Assembly (NCBI GenBank): GCA_023423935.1
Contig: JAFAEQ010000056.1
Location: 1-64,000, forward strand
DNA: 64,000 nt
Direction: 5' to 3'
From: Pseudomonadota bacterium
GTDB lineage: Bacteria; Pseudomonadota; Gammaproteobacteria; Steroidobacterales; Steroidobacteraceae
Part shown: one piece after another, positions 1 through 8,631 of the stretch
Numbering within the stretch: the first letter of the stretch is position 1
How the letters are laid out: each line of letters begins with the position of its first letter
Notes under the pieces: model-generated
Databases searched by the model: none
Told to the model about the DNA's origin: nothing
Seen by the model: only the letters and a program-made list of their open reading frames with translations
Program-made: the position numbers and the translations under genes

Positions 1-41
1 TCTCGGGGGGGCCGCGGTCGCCCTCGCCGCCTGGTCGGCCG

Positions 42-644
42 TCAGAAGCGTTTGCCGATCGTCAGGCCTACGGCATACGGATCGATCTCGACCGTGCCGA
101 TGCTGGCGCGATTGACGCTCGCGTCGGTGTCGATATCGATGTATCTCGCATCGAGGTTCACGAACCAGTCGCTGCCCACGGCGATATCCACGCCGGCCTG
201 TGCGGCAAGACCGAAGGACGGATCGAGCTCGAGGCGAGTTCCGTCCAGCGCCCCGCGAGTACTTTCATCGAAGAACAACGTGTAGTTCAGTCCGAGCCCC
301 ACGTACGGCCGGACGGCGCCGTTCGGGTTCAAGTGGTACTGCAGAGTGACCGTCGGTGGCAGCTCCTTGACCTTCGCCACGCGAGCGCCGCCATTGAGAT
401 TGACATCGTGCTCGAACGGCAACGCCGCAAGAACTTCCACTCCCCAGTTTGATGCCAGCATGTACGTCGCATTGAAGGACAGGCTCTGGGCTGCATCGAC
501 ATTCACGAGCGAATGATTCGATGATTTCGGCTGAACCGAATGCACGCCGACGCGAAAGATCCAGTCGCCGGCATCCTGTGCCTGAGCGACACCGCCCAGT
601 CCGGTCATGACGGTGGCGGCGATCAGTGCCAGATGATTCTTCAT
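42..644 (-). CDS. OmpW-family outer membrane protein
   Basis: Predicted 200-residue outer-membrane beta-barrel of the OmpW type, a small eight-stranded channel. Residues 1-22 form a signal peptide ending AQA, followed by the mature start QDAGDWIFRVG, which resembles the 'GDWlvRvG' opening of OmpW proteins. Alternating hydrophobic strands run to a terminal aromatic residue (GKRF), the usual barrel-assembly signal. Length is normal for the family. An SD-like GGAG lies about 8 bases before the ATG. It stands alone; the following 254 bases (645-898) hold no convincing gene. The physiological substrate cannot be told from sequence. Confidence 0.9.
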   Translation of the reverse strand: MKNHLALIAATVMTGLGGVAQAQDAGDWIFRVGVHSVQPKSSNHSLVNVDAAQSLSFNATYMLASNWGVEVLAALPFEHDVNLNGGARVAKVKELPPTVTLQYHLNPNGAVRPYVGLGLNYTLFFDESTRGALDGTRLELDPSFGLAAQAGVDIAVGSDWFVNLDARYIDIDTDASVNRASIGTVEIDPYAVGLTIGKRF

Positions 645-898
645 GTAAGACTCCAGTCGAGATGACGGCTGGATTTATAGAGGACATGCGCAGGAGCGCG
701 CTTCGTGTGCTCCGCGGAATCGCTCGTGGATTCCACGCACGGGATCGGATGAGTGCGAACGAAAGCGGCGCGCACAGAGGATGCGCACGCGCGACGAGGT
801 CGAGTCCAACGTAGGATCCACAGAGTGCTTCGGGATTTCCTGGTATGAGGTCTGTCTGATATGAGTCCTCGCTGAGCACATGATCTGGAAGGCCGCTC

Positions 899-1291
899 TC
901 AGGATCGGATCTGCGTTTCGATCGCGGCTTTATCGATCACCGACCACACGGCGACGATGCGTCCATCGGTGAACTCGTAGAACACGTTCTCAGTGAAGAC
1001 GACTCTTCTGCCGTTCACCGGCAGACCGAACAGAATCCCTTTCGGAGTGCAGTCGAAGCGCAGCCGGGATGCGACGTACGGCGGATCGGCAAGCAGCAGC
1101 TCGATCTCGTAGTAGAGGTCCGGAATCGCATCGAGACTGTCCTGCAGCAGCTTTCGATACCCGGAGAGTCCGAGCGATCTGCCGTTGTGCTGCACGGTCT
1201 GCGCCACGAACTGCTCGAGTCCGGGGAAATCAGGCTGATTCAGACTCGCGATGTAGCTGCGATAGATGTCCGCCAGCTCGTCTTTGGTCAT
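899..1291 (-). CDS. SnoaL-like / ester-cyclase-type NTF2-fold protein
   Basis: 130-residue protein resembling the SnoaL-like polyketide cyclase/ester cyclase group of the NTF2 fold. The pattern is an N-terminal helix with YRSYIASLNQPDF, a central HNGRSLGLSGYR segment, then beta strands containing GRRVVFTENVFYEFTDGRIVAVWSVIDKAAI, typical of these small cone-shaped barrels. Most family members are uncharacterised and bind or isomerise small hydrophobic molecules; no specific substrate is inferred. No strong ribosome-binding site is visible before the ATG. The 199 bases before the next gene end at 1491 are empty. Confidence 0.75.
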   Translation of the reverse strand: MTKDELADIYRSYIASLNQPDFPGLEQFVAQTVQHNGRSLGLSGYRKLLQDSLDAIPDLYYEIELLLADPPYVASRLRFDCTPKGILFGLPVNGRRVVFTENVFYEFTDGRIVAVWSVIDKAAIETQIRS

Positions 1292-1490
1292 CGCAGATCA
1301 ACCAGTCATACCAAGTCGTACGCCGCCATCGTGAGTGTGCCCGCCTGCGTCGTTCGTACGCAGCCTGAATGTCGAATCGCCTGTGCGATAGCTGCAACCC
1401 CGCATCGGGCAAGCGGGTTCCCATTCCTGGTCATGGATCATCTTCGTGCGCGCCAGGAGAGTCGTGCTCTGGCGGACATGCAGTTCGAGA

Positions 1491-2747
1491 CTACTCGCGA
1501 ACGTCCTCGAGTGCGGAAGAGGGGGCGAGAGAATGGGACAGATGAATTCTTGCGCCGTCCGACATGCGGCGACGCTCGACGGCTTCCATCATCGAGCCGA
1601 TCAAGGGCGAGAGAACCTGATCCCAGGCGTGATGATCCGCGACATAGGCTCTTCCCGCCTCGGCGAGCCGGCACCCAAGCGACGGGTCCTTCCACAATCG
1701 CGCTAAGGCACTCGCCATTTCATAAGAATCGTCGGCCCGCAGCACATGGCGGCCTTCTTCGACCTGCAATCCCTCCAGACCGATCGAGGTGCTGACCGCG
1801 GGGATTCCCATGGCGAAGTACTCGAGCAGTTTGTTCTGCACGCCTGCGCCCATGCGGACGGGACACACGGCTGCGAACGCACCGGCGGCCGCTTGCGAAA
1901 CCGAGGCGACCTCACCGGTCACGGTCACATTGCGCAATCGCCGCAGCTGCTGAGCCTTCGCTTCGCTGATGCGCCCGATCACCTGAAACTCGAAATCATG
2001 GAAGTAGGGAAGCACGGTCTTCGCAAAGAACAGGCACGCGTCGAAGTTCTGGTCGGACATGACGTTACCGATGAACACGATACGCTTCTGGCGTCCCGGG
2101 CCGATGAAGTGAAACTGTTCCAGATCAACTCCGTTCGTGGCGACCACGATGTTCTCGGGACGGTCCGGATACAGGAAGTCCACGTCCACCGATGAAACGA
2201 ACGAAAGCAGATCGAAGCAGCGCGGCAGCTCCTTCTCGTAGCGAAGCAGTCGTTGCTTCTCGACCTGATAGGCCAGCATCTTGGCGGAGTAGTGCCGCTG
2301 TTCTGCCGGAAGCCGTGAGTAGTTGAGCGAGATGGCATCCGTCGCTTCGAGAACCCGGACCGTGCGGCCGATCGGCTTGTTGATGTAGCTGCCCATGCGG
2401 ATCAGATGAGCAAGCGTCGCGTCGTAGCGGCTGCAGATGGCGTGCAGCGCGGTGTCGAATGCACGCGTGTGGTAGTACGCAATCTGCAGCGGCTCACTGC
2501 CAGGAACGGCACTCAGCGTGCGCAAGCGTGCCCCGAGCGAGCTGAGATTCAAGCGGGTAATGGAGCGGAAGAGTCCCGAGCTGGAGCTTGCCTGTCGCTC
2601 GGCGTCACTCTCGCAGAAGGTGAGCAGATCCAGGTCGGCGTGCTTGGCGGCCTCCTTGCAGATGCGATAGATGCGCACGCGATCGCCGCCGACCGGAGGC
2701 TCCGGGAATCGTGAGCACAACACCAGAATTTCAGGCCGCTTGGTCAT
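1491..2747 (-). CDS. GT4-type glycosyltransferase (TIGR03087-like)
   Basis: 418-residue glycosyltransferase with GT-B architecture. The N-terminal half opens with a Rossmann strand and a Gly-rich loop (PEPPVGGDRVRIY), as in sugar transferases associated with exosortase/EPS loci. The C-terminal half has MGAGVQNKLLEYFAMGIPAVST, the nucleotide-sugar-binding region of GT4 enzymes. The reading frame stays open to 2846, but the ATG at 2747 is chosen because it begins the Rossmann strand and overlaps the preceding gene by only 17 bases, which is typical of translational coupling. It is the last gene of the polysaccharide operon. Donor and acceptor sugars are unknown. Confidence 0.85.
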   Translation of the reverse strand: MTKRPEILVLCSRFPEPPVGGDRVRIYRICKEAAKHADLDLLTFCESDAERQASSSSGLFRSITRLNLSSLGARLRTLSAVPGSEPLQIAYYHTRAFDTALHAICSRYDATLAHLIRMGSYINKPIGRTVRVLEATDAISLNYSRLPAEQRHYSAKMLAYQVEKQRLLRYEKELPRCFDLLSFVSSVDVDFLYPDRPENIVVATNGVDLEQFHFIGPGRQKRIVFIGNVMSDQNFDACLFFAKTVLPYFHDFEFQVIGRISEAKAQQLRRLRNVTVTGEVASVSQAAAGAFAAVCPVRMGAGVQNKLLEYFAMGIPAVSTSIGLEGLQVEEGRHVLRADDSYEMASALARLWKDPSLGCRLAEAGRAYVADHHAWDQVLSPLIGSMMEAVERRRMSDGARIHLSHSLAPSSALEDVRE

Positions 2748-3852
2748 GGGTGCAGATACCGCGCACGGAATTCCAGACATCGCGCATCCGGGGATGCACG
2801 TTCCTGGGATGGAAGCGTTCGGCGTTGGCCTTGCCCTTCGCCGCAAGCGCCAGTGCGAGATTGCGATCCGCGAGAACTCGCACGATGGCTGACGCGATCT
2901 CCGTAGTCGCGAGTGGATCGACGAACAGCGCGGCGTCGTCGGCCACCTCCGGCAACGATCCCCTGTCGCTCGTAATGACAGGGCATCCCGATGCCATCGC
3001 TTCGATCACGGGAATGCCGAACCCTTCCACTAGCGAAGGGAACAGTAGGGCAGAGGCACTTCGATACAGCGCCTGCATGTCGTCGGGCGGCATGTAGGGC
3101 AAGATGTCTACGTCGTCGCCGACGTTCTCTCGTTCCAGCTTGTGCCGCACCGAATCTGTCGCGCCACGGCTGACGCCCGCGATGCGCAGGCGAACCCCAT
3201 GAGGAACGTGTGCCGACCGGCGCGCCTGAGCGAACGCACTGATGACGCGTTGCAGATTCTTGTGCGGTGCCTCGCCGGAGACGGCGAGCACGAATGGGTC
3301 TTGCGCGGCCGGGGGTGCTGTCGATTGCGCGCAGAACCAGCTCTCATCCACGGTGTTCGGCACGATGAACACAGGTTTCATGCAGCCAAGGTTTCGTTCG
3401 AGCTCCGCCGCCGAGAATCTTGAGACGGTGATGATCGCGTCGGCGTGTGCGACAGCGGGCGGCACGACGAAGCGTCGATAGGCACGACCCGCGAGCTGGT
3501 AAAGCGATCCTCCGATCGGCACCGTCCTGGCGGGTTGCAGATAGATCAAGTCGTGCACGACCAGAAGCAAGTTTGTGGGTCCAAGCGCACGCAGCGGCGC
3601 TGTGTTGTAAGGGCAGACCAGAACATCGAGTTCGAGATCGCGGCATAGCCTTGGAAGCACCATCTGCTCCCACAACGGATACAGCTCGGGTCCGCTTGCA
3701 TGATTGACGAGGGGATCAGAACGTTGCGCCGCGCAGGCAAGCCAGAGCACTTCTTCGTCGCATTGGGATACGAGTTCGCGCGCATAACGGCCCATCCCTC
3801 GGAACGCGCCGACGCTCATATGAGCGTCGATCCCTACGCGCAACTTCCTCAT
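2731..3852 (-). CDS. Glycosyltransferase family 4 protein
   Basis: 373-residue GT-B glycosyltransferase. It starts MRKLRVGIDAHMSVGAFRGMGRY, the N-terminal Rossmann/acceptor region of GT4 enzymes such as mannosyl/rhamnosyltransferases. The conserved donor-site block FPSLVEGFGIPVIEAMASG carries the E-x7-E motif (EGFGIPVIE). It is cytoplasmic and likely adds one sugar to a lipid-linked repeat unit. It lies 3 bases after the preceding gene's stop and overlaps the next gene by 17 bases, so it is firmly within the operon. Sugar specificity is not predictable. Confidence 0.88.
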   Translation of the reverse strand: MRKLRVGIDAHMSVGAFRGMGRYARELVSQCDEEVLWLACAAQRSDPLVNHASGPELYPLWEQMVLPRLCRDLELDVLVCPYNTAPLRALGPTNLLLVVHDLIYLQPARTVPIGGSLYQLAGRAYRRFVVPPAVAHADAIITVSRFSAAELERNLGCMKPVFIVPNTVDESWFCAQSTAPPAAQDPFVLAVSGEAPHKNLQRVISAFAQARRSAHVPHGVRLRIAGVSRGATDSVRHKLERENVGDDVDILPYMPPDDMQALYRSASALLFPSLVEGFGIPVIEAMASGCPVITSDRGSLPEVADDAALFVDPLATTEIASAIVRVLADRNLALALAAKGKANAERFHPRNVHPRMRDVWNSVRGICTHDQAA

Positions 3853-3855
3853 GCG

Positions 3856-4992
3856 CTACTCCATGATTGCGGTGCACAGCCGATCGAACGTGGCGGAGGA
3901 ATCGAGTCGTCGACGAAGCGTCTCTCGGCGCAGCTCCGGCGAGATCAGTGGCGCGCGAGAATCCGGAAGAGCTTTTAGCAAAGCGATGAGCTCCTCGTCT
4001 GTCGCGAAGAACCGTGCAACGTCTCCGTAGATTTCCCTCAAAGAAGGGATATCGCGAAGGATGAGCTCGCCTCCACCTGCTTCTGCATATTCGGCAGGAG
4101 GCAGACCGAGACCTTCGAATCGCGAAGGAAAGACGAACGCTTTGGCGTGTCGATAGAGGAACTGCAGCGTTGCATCACACACGCCGCCGACATGCACGAT
4201 GTTCGACGCTTCGAGTTCGCGCAGCTTTCTTCGCATCGCAGAGCCCGCGCGCGCCTGCCATGCATCGCCGAACAGGATCAGTCGCAAATGATCATCGATC
4301 GCCGTGCGCTGCCATGCATTCAGAAGCGACTCCAGTCCTTTCTTCGGATCTCCCGTTCCCAAGGCCAGAACGTAGGGCTGCTGCATTGCAAGCGATGCGA
4401 TGCGGCCGTCGCAGTTCGAATCATCTGAGTTCGCGATGCGAAGCATCATCGGACCGATCCACTCGCCACGATTCGCCATGGAGCCGAAGGTTCGCTCCAT
4501 CGATGCCTGTGTGGCTTTGCTGATGCATCCGAATCGCGCGCCTGTGGCGAAGACCACTCTTCTGAATCGCCAGCGGTAGATCCGGCGGGTCAACTTCCAG
4601 AGCAGTGCTGCACGCGCTCCCGCAGTTTGCAGGACGAACGTGTCGCTCATCTCGAGGGGAATGATGTCGTGGATGAGATAGAAGGGCCGTGCGGTCGCGG
4701 GGAGCGGCGCCACGAGACGGGCAACATTGTCGAGGATGACGACGCGCTCGTACTGCGCGCTGAGCCTGGGGAGAACGCGTGAGTAATAGATCAGGTCGCG
4801 CAACACGCTCGTTCGCAGAGCGCGCTGCCTGATCGGTCCGAGCTGTGCAGCCCAGTCGCAAGCGCTCGTCGTCTGGAAAGGAATTCCTCGGGAACGCAGA
4901 TGAGCGCAGAACCCTTCGATCCAGCGCGCGACACCCGTGTGTTTCGCCGCCGCCGCCGCGGTGACGTCCACGAGCAGCGGCGCGCGGGCCAT
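3856..4992 (-). CDS. Glycosyltransferase family 4 protein
   Basis: 378-residue GT4-type glycosyltransferase. The donor-binding block reads FPSRFEGLGLPPAEYAEAGG with acidic residues at the E-x7-E positions. The segment before it (YVLALGTGDPKKGLESLLNAW) matches the linker strand and phosphate-binding Lys of GT-B enzymes. The ATG at 4992 lies 3 bases from the stop of the upstream FkbM gene, so the genes are co-transcribed. It is the first of three consecutive glycosyltransferases at the operon's end, so the repeat unit probably has at least three added sugars. Substrates unknown. Confidence 0.85.
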   Translation of the reverse strand: MARAPLLVDVTAAAAAKHTGVARWIEGFCAHLRSRGIPFQTTSACDWAAQLGPIRQRALRTSVLRDLIYYSRVLPRLSAQYERVVILDNVARLVAPLPATARPFYLIHDIIPLEMSDTFVLQTAGARAALLWKLTRRIYRWRFRRVVFATGARFGCISKATQASMERTFGSMANRGEWIGPMMLRIANSDDSNCDGRIASLAMQQPYVLALGTGDPKKGLESLLNAWQRTAIDDHLRLILFGDAWQARAGSAMRRKLRELEASNIVHVGGVCDATLQFLYRHAKAFVFPSRFEGLGLPPAEYAEAGGGELILRDIPSLREIYGDVARFFATDEELIALLKALPDSRAPLISPELRRETLRRRLDSSATFDRLCTAIME

Positions 4993-4995
4993 GGG

Positions 4996-5802
4996 TTATT
5001 GCCGCAATGCCTGCATTGTGGTGCGAGCGGAAACGCGCGAGTAACGCAGCACACCGCTGATTGACTTGGACGCGGCGAACTGCGGATTGCGGAATGCGTC
5101 GCGCCCTTCGAGATAGATGAGGCCGATCTTCTCCAGGATCTGCGGGGTGAGTTTCGGCATGAACATCGCTTCCGCACCCTCGACGTCGACCTTGAGAAGA
5201 TCGATCCGGCCATGCGTGCGGATGATCTCCTGCAGCACGCGATTCGCATTGACGCACGGCACGCGCTGCTCCTCGCCGCGCGTGTTGTCGATACCGCTAT
5301 ACCGGCCTGTCGGCTCGACCAGGAAGGACAGTTCGCCGTCGAAATCAGCGACGGCCACTTCTGCGAGTGTGAATCGGCCGGCGAAAGGACTCAGATTGTG
5401 TCGGAGCTTCGCCGCGTTGCTGTGCAGCGGTTCGAAGCAATGGACACGAGCCTCAGGATGTCGCGACAGAAAGTACGCGGCACTGATGCCGATGTTCGCG
5501 CCGAAATCGACGATCACACGCTCATGGTTGGCTCGGTAGCAATCGAGGCCGAACACTTCCTGAACCGTGAACGCATCCTCAGGGCAATGCAATTCGAGCG
5601 ACACGATACCCATGGGCGTTCGCACGCGGCAGACGTACGGGTAGGTGCCGCGCTGCAGGACATAGCGTTTGAGAAATGATTCTTTCCAGTCGACATACAC
5701 ATGGGATCGAAGCAGCGATGCGTAATGCTGCGGTTTGAAGATCCCGCCCAGGACGCGTGTCAGCTCTCGTGCCATTGCGATCTCCACCCAATGAACGAAC
5801 AC
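4996..5802 (-). CDS. FkbM-family SAM-dependent methyltransferase
   Basis: 268-residue FkbM-type methyltransferase, a family that O-methylates sugars or polyketides. The SAM-binding motif I is VIVDFGANIGISAAYF (GxNxG-type), followed by acidic motif II (HCFEPLHSN) and the characteristic IDLLKVDVEGAE block near residue 195. The ATG at 5802 is used; ATG 5775 (MARELTR) is an alternative. It sits inside the polysaccharide operon with 15 bases to the upstream methyltransferase gene, suggesting that it methylates a sugar of the assembled polymer. The target hydroxyl is unknown. Confidence 0.87.
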   Translation of the reverse strand: MFVHWVEIAMARELTRVLGGIFKPQHYASLLRSHVYVDWKESFLKRYVLQRGTYPYVCRVRTPMGIVSLELHCPEDAFTVQEVFGLDCYRANHERVIVDFGANIGISAAYFLSRHPEARVHCFEPLHSNAAKLRHNLSPFAGRFTLAEVAVADFDGELSFLVEPTGRYSGIDNTRGEEQRVPCVNANRVLQEIIRTHGRIDLLKVDVEGAEAMFMPKLTPQILEKIGLIYLEGRDAFRNPQFAASKSISGVLRYSRVSARTTMQALRQ

Positions 5803-5817
5803 ACTGGCGCCACGAAC

Positions 5818-6807
5818 TCAGATCGACTTCTCCAGAACAAGACCGACCGATGTCGTGCGGAACGAGGCAACTGTCAGTCGCAGATGAAGCATGCTGAGCG
5901 TGCTGCCGACGCTCGCGGGATCCGGATAGGGCGGGGTGTCGACATAGCTGTCCAGGAACGCATCTCCTGGACGTTCGAGCACGGGATGCAGTCGGACGCC
6001 TTCGGATGCAAGGCTGCGCGCCAACCGTTCGAAGTCGGTCACGCGAAACAGAACGGTCGGATGCTGATCGAGGATGCGACTTCTCTCCAGATTGAACTCG
6101 GTCGTGTGTACCGCGACACCGCCAGGTCGCAGGCAGCGAGTGGAGGCGCGGATGAACTGCAGTCCGTGCTCGATCGAGCCCAGGTGTTCGAGGGCGCACG
6201 AGGACCAGCAGAAATCGAACTCGCCGTGGAGATCGTCGGGCAAATGATTCATGTCGACGGGCCGGAATCGGAGATTCAGCGCGCTTTCATCCGGACAGAG
6301 CGATGGCACCCGGATGTGTTCCGCCGAGTCGGCATGTTGATCGCCACACGTCCATTGACGCGCTCGATCGTCCTGGGGAGCGAGATCCGTGGCCAGTATC
6401 GAACAGCCGCGCGCAGCAAAAATGCTCGCAAGCGGTTCGCGACCGCATCCAAACCCCAGCCCGCGTCGTCCCGGTTGCAGCAGATCGCGTGACTGCAGCA
6501 CTTGCGCAATGAAGGCGAACTCCCAGATTTTCCGGTGCAGCGCGGGTTGCATCTGCATGTGCGCAGCCCAGTAGGGAAGCCATTGCGAGTCCCAGTCGCT
6601 CGATGCGCACGTCATGCTGCCAAGGCGCTCATTCGGCGCTGGCCGGTTCACGTAGTCGTGTCGCGAATGCGTGCCATTGAGTCTCTGACGGGCGAGCTCG
6701 TAGGCCACTACTTTCACATTCTCTGCACTCCACAACGCCCAGAGCGGACGCGGAGCAGGACGGACCATCTGGCGCAGAATATTCAGTGCGGTTTCGATCT
6801 TGTTCAT
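5818..6807 (-). CDS. Class I SAM-dependent methyltransferase
   Basis: 329-residue methyltransferase domain protein. A glycine-rich SAM loop (GLGFGCGREPLASIFAARG) is followed by an acidic strand end (ILATDLAP), a FDFCWSSCALEHLGSIEHG motif IV-like segment and a CLRPGG turn, as in sugar or lipid methyltransferases. The frame is open to 7011, but residues before the ATG at 6807 (MNKIETALNILRQM) are Arg/Ser-rich and not protein-like, and that ATG lies 25 bases after the upstream FkbM gene. The last residues (TTSVGLVLEKS) complete the terminal beta strand. It probably modifies a glycan precursor; the substrate is unknown. Confidence 0.8.
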   Translation of the reverse strand: MNKIETALNILRQMVRPAPRPLWALWSAENVKVVAYELARQRLNGTHSRHDYVNRPAPNERLGSMTCASSDWDSQWLPYWAAHMQMQPALHRKIWEFAFIAQVLQSRDLLQPGRRGLGFGCGREPLASIFAARGCSILATDLAPQDDRARQWTCGDQHADSAEHIRVPSLCPDESALNLRFRPVDMNHLPDDLHGEFDFCWSSCALEHLGSIEHGLQFIRASTRCLRPGGVAVHTTEFNLERSRILDQHPTVLFRVTDFERLARSLASEGVRLHPVLERPGDAFLDSYVDTPPYPDPASVGSTLSMLHLRLTVASFRTTSVGLVLEKSI

Positions 6808-6832
6808 CCGTGAGGCACTCGTGCAGGCCGTC

Positions 6833-7627
6833 TCAATCCTCGAACCGGATCCGAATCTCCGGACTGTGTGCGTCATTAGGCGCGTCGAACGTACCTGGCA
6901 GTAGCTCGAAGTCCGATGCCTCATCCGCATCGACCAGAGCGCGCGACACGAGCGACAGCTCGATCGCCAGCGGATCGCCCTGGTCATCCACGCCCGCGCA
7001 GTTGTTCGCATGAAGATGGCATAGCACCAGTTCGTGCTGGACCGTGCGCAGAAAGCGCGTGATGCGCTCGCGCATCAGGTCGATGTCATGAAGCTCGATG
7101 ACCAGGCCGGTCAACCGATTCGCGTGTGTCGCAATCTGATCGAGCACCCGATACTCCCCGCCCTCGATGTCGATCTTCATGAAAACATGCGCTGCGCCGA
7201 TGCTGCGCAGGACGGTGTCGACACTCGCCGAGCGATCGCTGTCGTAGCCGATGCGGATCTTGCGATGCTCGTGCAGTTTCCCGTCGAAGAACTGTCGATA
7301 TCGCAGCCAGTCGAAGACGCGCGGCGCCCGTTCGGCTTCGCCGCGGAAGATGAAGGCGCCTGCGTGAGAGGCCATGCGTTTGAGCCAGAAGTTACGAGTC
7401 AGCGTTGGGTCGTAGCCCACGACTCTCGCTCGTGGGACTCTGCGGCAGAAATCCTCCTCGAAGCTCCAGTCGTCCGAAATTCCGAAGCTGATGAGCGCCT
7501 CGCTCCTCGCGAGCGCTCTTTCGGGTACGACATAGCCGCCGTCGTGTGGATTGCCGAGCCTGATGAGATCGTGCAAGTGCCGAGGCTTCCATTCGGCGGG
7601 GAGGCTCATGTTCGAAGATCTCCGCAA
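6833..7627 (-). CDS. FkbM-family methyltransferase (divergent)
   Basis: 264-residue second FkbM-like methyltransferase of the operon. The signature VFMKIDIEGGEYRVLDQI near residue 150 matches the KxDxEGxE block of FkbM proteins. The N-terminal SAM region is shorter (ALISFGISDDWSFEEDF) and more divergent than in its neighbour at 4996-5802. This resembles the group annotated as 'methyltransferase FkbM domain' in capsule loci. Start at 7627, or MSLPAEW at 7609. It lies 49 bases after the Wzz-like gene. With two FkbM genes and a third methyltransferase, the polymer is likely to be multiply methylated. Confidence 0.75.
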   Translation of the reverse strand: MRRSSNMSLPAEWKPRHLHDLIRLGNPHDGGYVVPERALARSEALISFGISDDWSFEEDFCRRVPRARVVGYDPTLTRNFWLKRMASHAGAFIFRGEAERAPRVFDWLRYRQFFDGKLHEHRKIRIGYDSDRSASVDTVLRSIGAAHVFMKIDIEGGEYRVLDQIATHANRLTGLVIELHDIDLMRERITRFLRTVQHELVLCHLHANNCAGVDDQGDPLAIELSLVSRALVDADEASDFELLPGTFDAPNDAHSPEIRIRFED

Positions 7628-7676
7628 CGCGCTGCGATCGACGATTCAGTACGCAATGGCTTCGGCAACATCGATC

Positions 7677-8630
7677 TCACGACGCACCTCCCTCCATCCA
7701 GCGCGCCTGTTGTCGGCGACGATAGGCCGCCACGATCAGCACGACGGCGACGCCGGCCGAGAGGCCCAGCGCGCCCGACAGGGCAATGATCAGGGCGCGC
7801 TGCGGACGCACCTTCTTCCTGGGAATTTCGGCAGGATCGATCGTGCGGAACACATAGTCCTCGGTGTTGCGCGCGATCATGAGCTTCTTGTGTTCGTTCT
7901 CCATCAGCTTGTAGAGCGCGAGTCGCAACTCGACGATCGAAGTGTTCCGGGCTTGTGTTTCGAGGTAGCGCAGGTTCGCTTCGCTTTCCCTGATCGCGGT
8001 GTCCTTCAACGATTCGTTCGCGTCCGCGATCAGGCCTTCGAGCCAGCGTGCCGCGAGCACCGGATCGCGCCATTCGACCGCCACGATCACCAGGCCGGAC
8101 TTCTTGTCATCCGTCACGCTGAAGATGTCCTCGCGGAACTTCCTGAAACCGTCCTGACTCGTCGGCACGTACTGCGGGTCGTTGCGCTTCCAGCGCTTGT
8201 TGGCACTGTCCCACTTTCTTCTGAAAATGATCGGCAAAAGGTCGTTCCGCTCGATGAAGTCTTTGATGATGGCGCGTGACTGAAGCGTTGCGAGGGCGAC
8301 GCCACGCTCATCTCCACGAGGGCCGAGCACCGCGCCTGCAAGTGTCCCGAGCGGTCCAAGTTGTCCGCCTAAAGCTTCCATGGCGGCTGCGTTGTCCCGT
8401 CCCGTACGGATCTGGACGGTGGCCTCGGCGCGATAGATGGGCGTGAGCAGAAACGCCGCGGCCACGCCGAGCCCAACACCGCAGAGCGTCGCAATGATGA
8501 GCGTCGTGCGCTGTTTCCATAGCAACGTGAGCAGATCGTATACGTCGAACGTCGGCGGTCCATGAATCTCAGGTGGCGTACGGGACGTCATCGGCGGGTC
8601 TTCGGGAATGGCAATGGCGTCTGCGACCAT
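7677..8630 (-). CDS. Wzz-family polysaccharide chain-length/copolymerase protein
   Basis: 317-residue inner-membrane protein with the Wzz layout: a cytoplasmic N-terminus, a first membrane helix at about 43-62, a long periplasmic region beginning PIYRAEATVQIRTG, and a second helix at about 279-303 before a short basic tail. This class sets polymer length with the Wzy polymerase. No C-terminal Walker-type tyrosine kinase domain is present. The ATG at 8630 lies 1 base beyond the end of the upstream polymerase gene; the longer frame to 8723 is rejected because it would run back inside the polymerase. The periplasmic part has predicted helical stretches (NESLKDTAIRESEANLRYLE). Confidence 0.88.
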   Translation of the reverse strand: MVADAIAIPEDPPMTSRTPPEIHGPPTFDVYDLLTLLWKQRTTLIIATLCGVGLGVAAAFLLTPIYRAEATVQIRTGRDNAAAMEALGGQLGPLGTLAGAVLGPRGDERGVALATLQSRAIIKDFIERNDLLPIIFRRKWDSANKRWKRNDPQYVPTSQDGFRKFREDIFSVTDDKKSGLVIVAVEWRDPVLAARWLEGLIADANESLKDTAIRESEANLRYLETQARNTSIVELRLALYKLMENEHKKLMIARNTEDYVFRTIDPAEIPRKKVRPQRALIIALSGALGLSAGVAVVLIVAAYRRRQQARWMEGGAS

Positions 8631-8631
8631 G